Assembly (NCBI GenBank): GCA_011317545.1
Contig: WUJK01000001.1
Span: forward strand, 3,329,001 to 3,393,000
Direction: 5' to 3'
DNA: 64,000 nucleotides
Source: Coniella vitis
Taxonomy: Eukaryota; Ascomycota; Sordariomycetes; Diaporthales; Schizoparmaceae
The stretch's first letter is position 1. The number at the start of each line of letters is the position of its first letter. Positions 1-9,918 of this stretch are shown piece by piece. The notes beneath the pieces were generated by a model that was given only the letters and a program-made list of their open reading frames with translations, was not told the origin of the DNA and did not search any database. The position numbers and the translations under genes were made by a program.

Positions 1-922
1 CTCAACCACCCTCATGAACGAAACAACGCCGACTGCGACCAGCACTTGGAAAACCGTTGGCGTCTCGGGGCCTATTTCTCTCGGTGGAATCGCTGGCATC
101 GTGATCGGCGGGATCTGCTTCATTCTTGCCGTTGCTGGTTTCTTCGTTGTCTGCGTCGGTCGCCGTCGCCGCCGCGCATTTTTGCGCAAGCTTGAGATGC
201 AACACAAAGACTCGGGCTGGCCACACCCCTTTGCAACTGGTATTGTGCAGCGAGGTCCCGATATGAATGAAACACCGCTATCGCAAAAGCCGCTCCGGGG
301 CTGGGACGATTCGCCGCAGTCTGCCACGCACTCGGACCCCTACTACAACCAAAACTTCTCCCCCTACACTTCTCAGCACAACAGCCCTGTAAATGGTGCT
401 GAGATGACCATGACCATGGCGCAACAGTGGCCGCAGGCCTTTCATGAACAGCCGATCTATGGCGGCGACTACCCGACCGCGGCACAGGAGAAGGCATTGC
501 AGGACCAGCACGAGGCGACAGCCAGCGGCGGCAACAAACCCTCCAATCCAACCACGCAGATAGGGCTTGCTTTTGGTGGTGATGAAGCTAGCCTGCGATC
601 CAAAGTTTCGGAACAGAGCGTGCAGACTATGCACAGTAGAGGAACAGGCGGAGCCCAGAATAATGAATTGGCCAATGTCGAATCATACGAGCTCCACGAA
701 GTGAGCAGCAGCGCAGGAGGAAGCAGTGCTGGCGGCACCAACGTGGTCACGGGTCATGGCAACAGCTTCAAGAACAGGATTGCAAGGCAGAATGTCGCGC
801 CCGTGCTGCGGCACCCTGGACATGGGCGATACAGCCCTGAGAGGATTTTCCCTCCACCGCCACCGGTCCATTCCATGGCAAACGGACTAAGGGATGGGAT
901 GGAAGGACAGCATGAGATTTGA
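1..922 (+). CDS. Type I membrane protein, C-terminal part (5' truncated by window edge)
   Basis: The reading frame is open from the window edge through the first ATG (position 14) to the stop at 922, so the visible part is probably only the 3' end of a larger gene. It shows a short Thr/Ser-rich stretch, one transmembrane segment (about residues 23-50 of the visible part, Gly/Ile/Val-rich), a stop-transfer run of six basic residues, then about 250 residues of polar, Pro/Ser/Gln-rich cytosolic tail ending near a PPPPP run. The layout matches fungal membrane proteins with a Cys-rich secreted domain, one TM and a disordered tail, and resembles the gene at 18779-20527. The function is unknown; a wall or surface sensor role is only a guess from the topology. 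Confidence 0.75.
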   Translation, partial: STTLMNETTPTATSTWKTVGVSGPISLGGIAGIVIGGICFILAVAGFFVVCVGRRRRRAFLRKLEMQHKDSGWPHPFATGIVQRGPDMNETPLSQKPLRGWDDSPQSATHSDPYYNQNFSPYTSQHNSPVNGAEMTMTMAQQWPQAFHEQPIYGGDYPTAAQEKALQDQHEATASGGNKPSNPTTQIGLAFGGDEASLRSKVSEQSVQTMHSRGTGGAQNNELANVESYELHEVSSSAGGSSAGGTNVVTGHGNSFKNRIARQNVAPVLRHPGHGRYSPERIFPPPPPVHSMANGLRDGMEGQHEI

Positions 923-2078
923 TCATAGCATCACTATACTTGGGTCTCGGAAAGAAGGTTAGGATGAAGGGGATGTATTTCAAGCACGGAGTTTTGGGCG
1001 TTCGAAGTGCCTTTGGCGGTGTTGACTCGGCGGACTATTTGTACTTTTTATCTTTGTTTCGCTCTTTCTTGGAGGGTCGGACCTAGACAAATGTGTCTTT
1101 ATTCCTTAATGATATCCAGGGGTTTATCAGATTTCTATAATTCAACCAACTACATCTTCCTACAGAGCGTCTTTGGACCAAGAAAAAAAGAGTGAGGAAT
1201 ATACATGGTTGCTGCGCGAACTGACCATACTTGATGATATGTTTGGGATGAGCTGAATCATACTATTGCGCCTCTTCATTCGCTTGGAAAGAGATCCAAT
1301 AATATGCTTCTACGCACGAAGCTGGAATTGGACACGATACTTGGTCTCCAATAAACATGTGGTAGGGAAGAGACGTAGCCAACGACTTTGAAGATTATAT
1401 GACAGGTTTGAGAAGCTACTCGTCGCCAATTGTAAAACTGTGAACATCAGAAAATGTTACAGCGCTTCACAACAAACATGGCCTCGATAGTCTAATATAC
1501 TACTATCATTCAGCAAAAATGTTCTGAATATGGTGGGGCGTTGCATTCTCCGTTTCAAGATTTCACTGAGGGAACCCAAGAGTTCACAGGAGGTTTTGTA
1601 CTACGAATCCCTTTCGCCGGCAGAGCCTGAACGATTGGCCGAAATGCAGCGAGGCGAGCATGAGAACTAACCTATCTGAGATAAAACGCTAACTTAGATT
1701 GGCCCACATACCATCATTTCGCCACTTCGTGTCAGGGCCTCACAGCCGGTCAATATTGTTATTGCACTTTTAACAATCGATTCGCTGGAAGCAGATATTG
1801 GGCTGCAGGTGATGGGTGAAGCGCGAAATGGTTGCGAAACGTCGCCGCAGCTGAGCGCGCTCGAATACAAATACCGCGAAGCTGACCGGAGCTCTAGCCT
1901 CGCGACTACACGATGATAGCAAGTGCGTGCTGGGCGTTTACAGGTCGACCAATCTGGATGTATTAGCAGTTTTGCCTTGACTTCTAACTTCTTTTTGTTC
2001 ATCAACATACATACACCCATCTGGAACACCAGTCCCTCTTCCCCAGGGAAAAATTGCAATTTCGAAAACCTCAAGACC
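923..2078. other. Intergenic, 3' flank of membrane protein and promoter of gasdermin-like gene
   Basis: No coding signal was found on either strand. The frame of the downstream gasdermin-like gene is open back to about 1923, but that opening triplet is GTG and the first in-frame ATG is at 2079, so the upstream part is read as leader. Confidence 0.5.
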
Positions 2079-2912
2079 ATGCCAACTTGGTTTCTTCCTC
2101 CCGACTTTACCTTTGCCGCTGACGGGCCCCTCCAGCTTGGCACTGTCATTGTGCACCCGAAGAAACCTACCCGGGTCCTTACCACCTTGGGCTCACCTGA
2201 TTCTGGCATAATCCTTCCAAGGACGAGCACTCTCATCGAAACCAATCATAGCCATAACAACGCGCATAGCCAGTCCAATGGTTTCAGTAGCTGGATGCAA
2301 TTGTTCGCTGTCGCTTCCGCCTCCTTGAAGACCGACGTTGGTAACAACGCATCGCTCAGCTACAGCACCGTCGATCATGAAATCCGCTCTTTCGCAGAGC
2401 CGCTGACCGCAAAGACGGCTCTAGCTGTTGCGACAATACCAGTCGTACAACAGCACATGGCCACTGGTGTGTTTGGAATGCGGCCTGTCTATGTTGTGTC
2501 AGGGTTGAGGATCGCAAAGCAATCGTTCACGGTCAAGAAGGAGACGGGCAAAAGCAACACAGTCGAGCTGTCTGGATCTGGCCCGCCGATTCCTGGGCCT
2601 GTTCCCGTCGAGCTTGGAGCGAGTGTAGCACATCATCAGGAAAAGACGGTGACGGACTCGTATGAGACGGCACCCGGCATTGTGTTTGCGTACAGGGTGC
2701 ATGTTATCCGATATAAGCGTGCAGGCGTGGAGACGGAGCTGTTCCAGAGCAGAGGGGGTTTTATGACCGGCTCTGTATGGGTGAACAACGAGGAGCCGCC
2801 TGTTGTGATGGACGGCTCCAAAGAAGAAATAGATGAAGATCTGGAAGAGGAGAACGATTATACAGAGACTTTGGTCGGAATTGATGACTTGTGTATTAGA
2901 TTTGAGACATAA
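2079..2912 (+). CDS. Gasdermin-like pore-forming protein (HET-Q1/RCD-1 type)
   Basis: Intronless, 277 residues. It starts at the first in-frame ATG, in a good context (agaccATGcc). Seen: the N-terminus carries LPPDFTF followed by a GPLQLGTV turn, then alternating amphipathic strands, a Gly/Pro-rich loop (about 185-200), the strand pair FAYRVHVIRYKR (about 205-216), and a C-terminal tail of about 50 residues that is strongly acidic (about 248-260). There is no signal peptide or classical TM helix. Known: fungal gasdermin-like proteins RCD-1 and HET-Q1 are about 250-280 residues with this layout. HET-Q1 is held inactive by a C-terminal piece of roughly 5 kDa, which the linked S8 protease HET-Q2 removes to trigger membrane permeabilisation and cell death. 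Inference: this is a gasdermin activated by the protease gene facing it 180 bp away. The family call comes from recalled sequence features and gene context, with no search run. Confidence 0.8.
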   Translation: MPTWFLPPDFTFAADGPLQLGTVIVHPKKPTRVLTTLGSPDSGIILPRTSTLIETNHSHNNAHSQSNGFSSWMQLFAVASASLKTDVGNNASLSYSTVDHEIRSFAEPLTAKTALAVATIPVVQQHMATGVFGMRPVYVVSGLRIAKQSFTVKKETGKSNTVELSGSGPPIPGPVPVELGASVAHHQEKTVTDSYETAPGIVFAYRVHVIRYKRAGVETELFQSRGGFMTGSVWVNNEEPPVVMDGSKEEIDEDLEEENDYTETLVGIDDLCIRFET

Positions 2913-3092
2913 CGAAGATAAGTTGATGCTTATGTGAGCTCGCCGAACAAAGCTAGAGATATCATCAAATACACCATCATCCTACCGATTGACCATCACG
3001 CATCAGCATTCAAGTTGTTTTGAGTAGAGTAATGGTGGAATTCAACTGGCCTGCTACGAACTGATGTTGCTATTTCATGTTATTACCTCTTT

Positions 3093-6000
3093 CTATGGTA
3101 CTGCTTTACAAATTGCCCGATACATGCTTGCATAATTCGACGTTTCTGACCAGAACAGGATTGGATTGATGAAATATCGCCGATCATCCCATGACCTGGC
3201 CATTAAAAAAAGCATACGTCTCATGCCGTCAGTCGTCTTCAACTGATTCGTCACGTACTCTGCATCGCATCCGTGCAGCACATGTGGTAAAAGAGCCGCG
3301 TACGACATTACCAGTCCTACGATACCCGCCGTCACCGCCGCCGCAATGGATGTCCCGGCACTAAAGTTTCCGTGTGGAAAAGTTGTGCGTAGCTCCCCCA
3401 AGACGGCAATGGGGACTTCGTCGCCGTATGTGGCTAGCAAGCGTCTTGCCCCCTCTCCCTCCTCGGGAAAGGGGTTGGTATTGAGAAATGAGCCGTTGCT
3501 CTCCGTAGCGAACACAGAGATGACCGAGGCATCGCGGGCGGGGTACGCTTCCTTGCGATTGATGTCGTTCCCGGCGCTGGCGAGAAAGACTATGCCGTCT
3601 CTGCGGTTGTTTTTCACGTCCTGGATAGCATCGCTGATGCGCTGACTAAATCTGGGAAAGCCGAAGGACATGGATATCACGTCGACTTCCCATTCTTCGC
3701 CGGCATATTTTATGGCCTGCGAATATCATTTAGCAAAGCGCCGGCTGTGTGGGCCGCAGACAACCCACCTCTGCGATGCGCTCTTCATTTCTCTCCACGT
3801 CCTGTGTCGTCTGAGCAATTCGCGCAATGTATAGCTCACAATCTAGCACCATCTGCGTCACGAGCCACGCCATGTATGTTCCGTGCCCATATTCATCCAC
3901 CTCGGTTGTCGATGGCGGTTCCACCGCAAAGTCCTTCCAGGCCTTGAAACACCGGTTTCCCTGGAACCATTTTAACGTCATGTCGCAGCCTGTGTCGAGG
4001 ATAGCAATCCGGATCGGAGGTAACTTGACCTCCTTTTTCGTACGCGATAGAACAAGTCTTTGACGACGCACGAAGTCCGCGATGATCCGATTGTCGTCGA
4101 ACCATCGTTCAGCATTTTCTGCCACACTCCCACTGGTGAAGAATGTCGGGGCCTGGACACGATTCCAGAGCTCCTGGATCTTGGCGTTTTCTTGGTCATC
4201 TGAACAGGTAAAATCGCGCCACACCTTCGTGTGCTTCCGTTTCTTGCGTGGTTTCAAGATCAGCTCATCTTCTCCGTCATCGTTGCCGACTTTAGCAAGC
4301 CAGAAGAGCGGCGATACGACGTTCTCATATATGGCGTCTCGGCGATCCTGTATCACGCATTTTGCATACTGTGTCCGTTTCTGGTCCTCGGCTGTCTTCT
4401 TCTCCGGCGAAAGCTTCTCATATCGTTCGGGTGGTACTTGGCTTCGCAATGCGCGTGTTCTCGGGCTTTCGATGAACTTTCTTGGTTCCAAGCAATTCGA
4501 AATCGCATTGTTGAAGGCTTCCTTGTACTTGCACATTTCCCAGTCTTCTTTGACGAATTCCTCGAGTTGACTCTTTGCGTCCGAGTGGGCATCGTTCACA
4601 CTATCCCGAAGTTCCCCAAGGTTGTCATTCGAAGTCAGCGGTGGTATCTCCAGGTTCTTGCCGCATCCAATTTCAAGCAGGATGATTCCCAGCGACAGAA
4701 TCCGTGGGTAACTGTGCGTCAGATCATCAATCGCCAGATGCTCATCTGGTCCAAGCGGTTGCTGACCAAAGGGAAAGCTCACAAATGCCGTCAGTCCAGA
4801 GCTATCGGTCTTATGGGGTTCCTTGAATCGGTGCATAAACCAGATATCCTCACTAGACCACCTCGTTGCTGTCAACTCACTCCCGTAAAACTCCCAGAAG
4901 CTTTGCGCGACAGCGAACGCCAAGATGATCTTGTCTTTTGGGGTGAGGTCATGCTGGCCCAGGTCGCGTGCGAGGAGTTGCGCAAGTGTTCGGGCTTGGC
5001 CACACGGTTTGAGATATGGCAGTGCTTCTGGGGCCTGGTACTTGTACAGGCGGCAGCTATTGTCCAGTTCGAGGCGAAACTTGCAGCTCCCCTTCTGCTT
5101 GCGTCGGCGCTCCAGAATATGGCAGACTTCACCGGGTTCTGTGATGGTGCATTTGCAATCTAAGTCGCCTAAATCATCCCCAGCTGCGCTAGACAACGTC
5201 TTGGACATTGTGCCGGGTCTTCAAGGAGGTTCAAGGAGGTCGAATCAGCTGCAAGTCATGTACTAAGTACGTCTCAATATGCTGCGGAAGAACCCACAGT
5301 GCAACGCGCAAGGAAAAGTCTTGCCAGAACTCAAAATCTTTGAAAGCTATTAGGAAATCGAATTTAACAAGCTGCTTCGCATTTCGACCATTGGTGCCGA
5401 GACATAATCCAGTGAAATGATAAGAATTCGTGCGTGCCGGTGCTCCTGTCTGGTGCACTGAGGCTACACACATCGCATGCTCCTTCAGTGCGGCAATCAA
5501 GTTTTCGCGAATGTCATCCGGGTAGACATATTGCGCTTGTGGCTTGAGACATCTGCTATTCAAGCTGATCTGGCCTACGCCGTCGACATTTCGATTGTGG
5601 GGATCTAGCAGGTCGAGCAGCTCTCGGAAGCGGTTCTCATAGAATGCCAGATAGATCTTGTTCGCGGCTAGGAAATTGTTGATACCAGCATGCCGAGTCG
5701 ATCGTTGCGACGAAAGCAGTCCTAGCAGTCTCGCATAGATGCCCCTCGGAGAGAGTATCCTATGGCCAAACACCGCATAGTCTTCTGCTTCGGCCGCGGC
5801 CGACTTCTTTGGCCACTGAGATTGAAAGGTCAGTGATTCCAGCGACATACGGTCAAGCAGGCGGGGACCGGAAGCAGCTCACCTTGCAAATTTTCAACAG
5901 ATCTTGTAGAGCCCGGAGCGAGAGCTTCTCGGTCCCGGCAGGGAGCTGGAATGGCTGCGACTCGTGCAAGTTTGTCGCAATGAGGTGCAGCGCAGTGCCA

Positions 6001-6134
6001 ATCCGTGAGCCTGCGGCCGATGGCAGCGGCCTTTTGTTGCTGGCACAGTAGATGAGCTCTCGGAAGGCCTGCGGTGTGACTTCGGCGAGCAGTTCCGAGC
6101 TCAAGAATTCTGGCGTTCCGTTGGTTGATGCCAT
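3093..6134 (-). CDS. Subtilisin-like (S8) serine protease with N-terminal regulatory half, HET-Q2 type
   Basis: Four exons: 6134-5883, 5815-5271, 5188-3769 and 3716-3093. Introns of 67, 82 and 52 nt have GT...AG ends, the first with a CACTGAC branch site. The spliced length is 2841 nt, giving 946 residues. Residues about 1-600 hold no protease motif. They are helical and include a DUF7580-like region typical of fungal incompatibility-type proteins (LAQLLARDL, then ILAFAVAQSFWEFYG, about 340-400). The S8 domain follows with a full catalytic set: Asp664 in ILDTGCD, His701 in YGHGTYMA, oxyanion Asn789 in SAGND and Ser862 in GTSIAAA. There is no signal peptide, so it should act in the cytosol. 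It is convergent with the gasdermin-like gene and divergent from the C2H2 gene at 6467. Known: HET-Q2 cleaves HET-Q1. Inference: this is the activating protease of the pair and the N-terminal half is the sensor. The splice between exons 2 and 3 is the least certain. An upstream in-frame ATG at 6281 exists, but 6134 is preferred. Confidence 0.85.
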
Positions 6135-6466
6135 ATTGTGTTGCCTCGTCACGTGTCTTTCGAGACTCTTGTTCTGACGGGCCGCGCTGTGAAAGAAAAA
6201 GAAGGTGTCTGCGACACTCACGACCGAGGCTACATAGTCTGTCTGGATGTCTGGATGTCTGGAGGGGGTTCTGGGTTGCATTTTTTGGGTTGCATTTCAG
6301 GCGTCCAATCATGCACATGTATCCATAATACTTCAAGCTCCAGCCAAAAGCCACGCGCTTCCCCTCAGCTGCCCTGTCAGTAGATCGAGAGAAGTCAGCA
6401 CGAGCGACTTTACCATCTCGAACATCTACACAAGTCTCAAGTCACAACGCAACACAACACGTCACC
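6135..6466. promoter_or_regulatory. Shared bidirectional promoter between protease and C2H2 gene
   Basis: These 332 bp separate the start codons of two divergent genes. They contain three tandem copies of an 8-nt unit (GTCTGGAT/G) at 6241-6264 and a direct repeat GGGTTGCATTT at 6273-6283 and 6287-6297. Co-regulation of the two genes is an inference from the arrangement. Confidence 0.5.
6241..6264. repeat. Three tandem 8-nt units in the bidirectional promoter
   Basis: The units read GTCTGGAT, GTCTGGAT, GTCTGGAG. The run lies roughly midway between the two divergent start codons. It could be a short regulatory array or simple slippage. Confidence 0.6.
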
Positions 6467-9116
6467 ATGGAGTCGACGCGGCAGGACAACGCCGAGCAAG
6501 TTCATGAGGAGGCACGCAATGCAACTCGCACGTGCTTCGATCGCTTTCAGTCCTGCATTGCCGTGCTGACCGGCGAGCATCAGGCCTACCTGGAAGCCCG
6601 TTTTGCAGACCTCAAGCTCTGGGCTGATAGCGTGGGAGCCCTGGCCCCTGGAAAGGCATCTCTGGACTGGCGGCTCAGTGGACGTCCAAACGATGTCTTG
6701 CTCGTCACCAGCCTGCTTGATATGCTTGAGCGCTTTCTCGAGGGCTATAAGGAAGTGGCGGCTCAGGATCCCAGCGAAGACGAGGTCCACGAAGCCAAGC
6801 AGGGCATCGATGACATGACGGACAACCTAGCATGGATTGGCAGTGCCATTCGGAGAGCCGGTACGAAATCACGGTTGCAAAAAGCTGATGATTGCTTTGA
6901 GCGCGACAGGGCCGGGAAAGACAAGATGCACTTCGATCAGTTGCAAGCACATCTCACCTGCATTGTAAAGTCAAGACCGACTGAAAACGCTCGGTCAGAG
7001 GACTATTTGAGGAGTTTTCACGATGTAGAGCTTGAAGGAATACAGCGTCGGCTGGTGGAGGCCAATCTACGGCGTTGGCACCGATTTCGTTATGCCCAAT
7101 GCCACTCCGACATTCTCAAGGCTACGCGAGCTGTCCAAAGCATGCCTAAACACTTTATTGCGGAAGGTCCTGCACGTGAATATACGGTAGAATCGAATAC
7201 CAACCCTCTTCGAATAAACAAAGCCGTTGCAAAGCAAAGAAATGAAGCCAACGACCACAGCGAGACACGTACCACCGCTGACTTATCGGCCTCGGGTTTT
7301 GGGAGTGAATACAAAGGACTCCAAGGCCGATATACCCGACCAGCGCGATCTACAATGTCGCGGATTAGCACTATAACCGGAACTGCTCGGTTCCCAAAAG
7401 CCAGGAGACCACAGTCACAACAGAAAACACTGCTTTGTCCTTGCTGCTGCCAGGCCCTGCCACTCGAGGAAGCTGAAGATCCAGATTTGTGGGCGTAAGT
7501 ACCCCAAAGCTTTGAGTTTGCTTCGTCTTACTTAGTCTTATAGGAAACATATGAAGCATGATATCGCCCCATATTCCTGCATTGTCAACAGCTGTCCTAC
7601 ACCGTATCGGTTGTACGTCACACGAAACGAATGGAAAGAGCATGTTCTGCGCGACCATCCGCCAAAGTGGCGATGCTGCTGTTGTAAAGGATCGCGCCCC
7701 GTCTTCCAGTCTCTGCCGTCGTTCATGGCCCACCTTGATGAACAGCATAGCGACCAGGTCTCTGATGGAAATTTCAACCGCATAATGGCCAAGTCCGCGT
7801 TCCGAGCCTTTGGAATAACCGACTGTCCGCTGTGTGACGACCACGGGCCCACCGATTCACCGGAGCTCATCGAACATGTTCTCGGGCATATCTACGACTT
7901 TTCCATGTATGCTCTCCCCTGGCCAGCGACACCTCGGATCGAAATCAACAAACAGATTCGCACCTTCAACGACATCGCTCCAGAACCCAACCCAGATACC
8001 GGCGAGGAGGCTGTTGAGATGCGAATGTTGAGCCACACTAGGATTCTAGAATGGGTCAGAGAGCCTCATCCAGATGAAGAAGGGTTCACTTCGGAAAAAA
8101 AGGCGGTAATTCGTGATCTTGATTGGGACGACTACCAAGCCGTGGAAGGCGAAGACAGCTTGGTCTCTATCGGAGTCGATTACTTCGACCGCGCCGGGAT
8201 TGATTATTTCGACGACAATGCAAGCAGTCGCAGGGGTTCTTCTCAACTGAGCCTTTCTGCTGATACGCGACGGCCATCTACATCTTCTGGCAGCGAATAT
8301 TCAGGTCATAACCAGGTTGAATCAAATGCCTCTCAGATCAACTTGATAGAAAATGAAGCGCAACAAGATGAGGAAGAGGATAGAGGGAACTTCAGCCTTG
8401 ATCAGCAAGGCAATATCAGCTTCAGATTATCTCACGTCAACTTGACAGGACAAGAAACGCAACAAGATGATTCCAGCACAGGCGCATGCCTCGTCCACGG
8501 CTGTCATCGTCTCTGCGTACGGCTCCCTGACGGCCGTCAGGCCAATCACTGTGACCAACACTTGCCCTGCGCCCGAGCAAGTCAGGGCTGCCGTCGACCC
8601 GCCCTGCCTGGCTCCAAACTTTGCCCTGATCACAAGTGCTATTTACAGCGATGTCCTCGAGAAAAGGCGCTCGGGTCGGACTTCTGTCAGCCTCACGAGT
8701 GCGCCTACCAGGCCTGCCACCAGAGCGTAGCGGATAGCAGTGACGAAAGAATTCGTTTCTGCGTGGTGCATAAATGCGCTGCTCATAGCTGCTTAGAGGC
8801 CTCACGCATAACAGGAATATACTGCAGCAATCACAGCTGCAATTACGGCAGGTGCAAGGCGCAACGCAAAGGCAATACTGGCTACTGCGACCAGCATCCA
8901 CAGCCACAGCCACCACTGCCAGAAGGTACAGAGTTTCGGTGTGTAAATTGTAGTTCTGAACCTCTCTACGAGGGGAGGAAAAAGATCGCCACAATGTGGA
9001 GGTGCTGCCGGTGCGGTGGAGGACTGTGGAATTCAGCGACAACGCCCGCTTGTCTGGAGTGCGCCCACTCATTTCAGAGCAGGGAAGAAATTATCAGATA
9101 TACGTATGCAAAATAG
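6467..9116 (+). CDS. AcuF-like C2H2 zinc-finger protein with six C-terminal Cys/His repeats
   Basis: Two exons, 6467-7494 and 7544-9116 (49-nt intron, GTAAGT...TTATAG, phase 2), give 866 residues. The start has a CACCATGG context. Residues about 15-90 carry the helical signature found at the N-terminus of fungal AcuF-like and incompatibility-type proteins (FDRFQSCIAVL, LKLWADSVGALA, ASLDWRL). A Cys-rich C2H2-type region spans the exon junction (CPCCC near 323, then YSCIVNSC, a WKEHVLRDH finger, and CCCC near 387 with HLDEQH, to about 455). A low-complexity linker follows. Residues 658-794 contain six units, each ending in C-x2-H and spaced by C-x3-5-C, and 809-849 form a four-cysteine-pair zinc ribbon (CVNC, CCRC, CLEC). 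The molecular function is unknown. Its position next to the gasdermin/protease pair suggests a role as partner or sensor, but this is inference only. Confidence 0.8.
8482..8895 (+). repeat. Six tandem Cys/His protein repeats within the C2H2 gene
   Basis: Within the coding sequence, six units of about 21-25 residues share the plan C-x3-5-C, a spacer of 8-15 residues, then C-x2-H (CDQH, CPDH, CQPH, CVVH, CSNH, CDQH). Spacer sequences diverge, so the array is old rather than a recent duplication. Each unit could bind one metal ion. Confidence 0.7.
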
Positions 9117-9319
9117 ATAAAATCAATCAAAATTAGTGGGCAAAGTATATGGCTTGATTGTGTGTATATAGCTTGTGATGTAAAAGGTATAAGTAAGGAC
9201 CTTAGGACTAGAAAAGTACGGACCTATTTAATACCTAAAAATAATCCCTATCTTTCTAATGCCTAGGAATAGTTAGGTTACTTTGCCTTGTTATCCGACA
9301 GAAATTCACGCCATTACGC

Positions 9320-9362
<43 letters not shown>

Positions 9363-9450
9363 AATAAAGAAAACATAAAGTGGAAAGGACAGAGCGGGTG
9401 GGAAGAAGTATATAATAAGATATGCAAAAACGGTACCAACGCTACGGAAA
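9117..9450. other. AT-rich spacer upstream of tRNA-Pro
   Basis: AT-rich DNA with several TAGG/CCTA-like short motifs and the A40 run described separately. No coding signal was found. Confidence 0.5.
9321..9360 (+). repeat. Uninterrupted A40 homopolymer
   Basis: Forty consecutive adenines end 90 bp upstream of the tRNA-Pro. No retroelement coding remains are visible upstream and no target-site duplication was found by eye. The exact length may be affected by sequencing error. Confidence 0.85.
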
Positions 9451-9535
9451 GCCTCGATGGTCTAGTGGTATGATTCCTGCTTTGGGTTCTGCAACACACT
9501 GCAGGAGGTCTCCGGTTCAATCCCGGATCGAGGCC
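9451..9535 (+). tRNA. tRNA-Pro (anticodon TGG) with a 13-nt intron
   Basis: The cloverleaf was read directly. The acceptor stem GCCTCGA pairs with TCGAGGC (9451-9457 / 9528-9534), the D arm is GTC...GAT, and the anticodon stem CCTGC pairs with GCAGG (9476-9480 / 9501-9505). The anticodon TGG lies at 9483-9485 and the T arm is TCCGG-TTCAATC-CCGGA. The extra bases 9487-9499 lie one base 3' of the anticodon, the canonical site of nuclear tRNA introns. The discriminator base is C9535. It decodes CCA and related proline codons. Confidence 0.93.
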
Positions 9536-9545
9536 TGAGAACATC

Positions 9546-9551
9546 TTTTTT
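9546..9551 (+). terminator. RNA polymerase III terminator of tRNA-Pro
   Basis: A run of six T residues starts 10 nt after the mature 3' end of the tRNA, which is the expected place and length for Pol III termination. Confidence 0.8.
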
Positions 9552-9918
9552 CAATTTACATGGATGCTGTCACTGTTGTTTCAAGCTTCAGGAAACTTTT
9601 TTTTCCTCCATGTGAGGTCGACTTCTTCAGCGCCTATATCCATGGCCCTGGATGTCATGAAATGTTTCCTCTTAGTACAGTGATTGGTTGTGGGCATTTT
9701 GGGTGTATTTTCTCGTGCGTCAGTCAGCCTTTTGCATTGATGCAAAGTGTCAGCCAGCCCGCGCCTGCCGCACGGGACTGTAAAAGGACTAGTGCGGAAT
9801 CGACTTGCAAGTGCTCCACATCAAAAAATTTAGGAAGCTTCATTAATCTTGCCTGCGTACAATCCAACCACTCGCTGTGCATACCAAACATCAAATCACT
9901 ACATCACTACCAGCCAAA
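9552..9918. other. Promoter region of CBF5
   Basis: 367 bp between the tRNA terminator and the CBF5 start, with no coding signal. The last 70 bp look like a 5' leader (CATCACTACATCACTACC). Confidence 0.5.

Noticed and set aside
4231..5163. 310-codon frame on + strand
   Set aside because: It is antisense to the protease exon, has no start context or domain, and the minus strand carries clear S8 and splice features.
9117..9360. Retroelement ending in the A40 tract
   Set aside because: No coding remains, internal promoter or target-site duplication could be seen.
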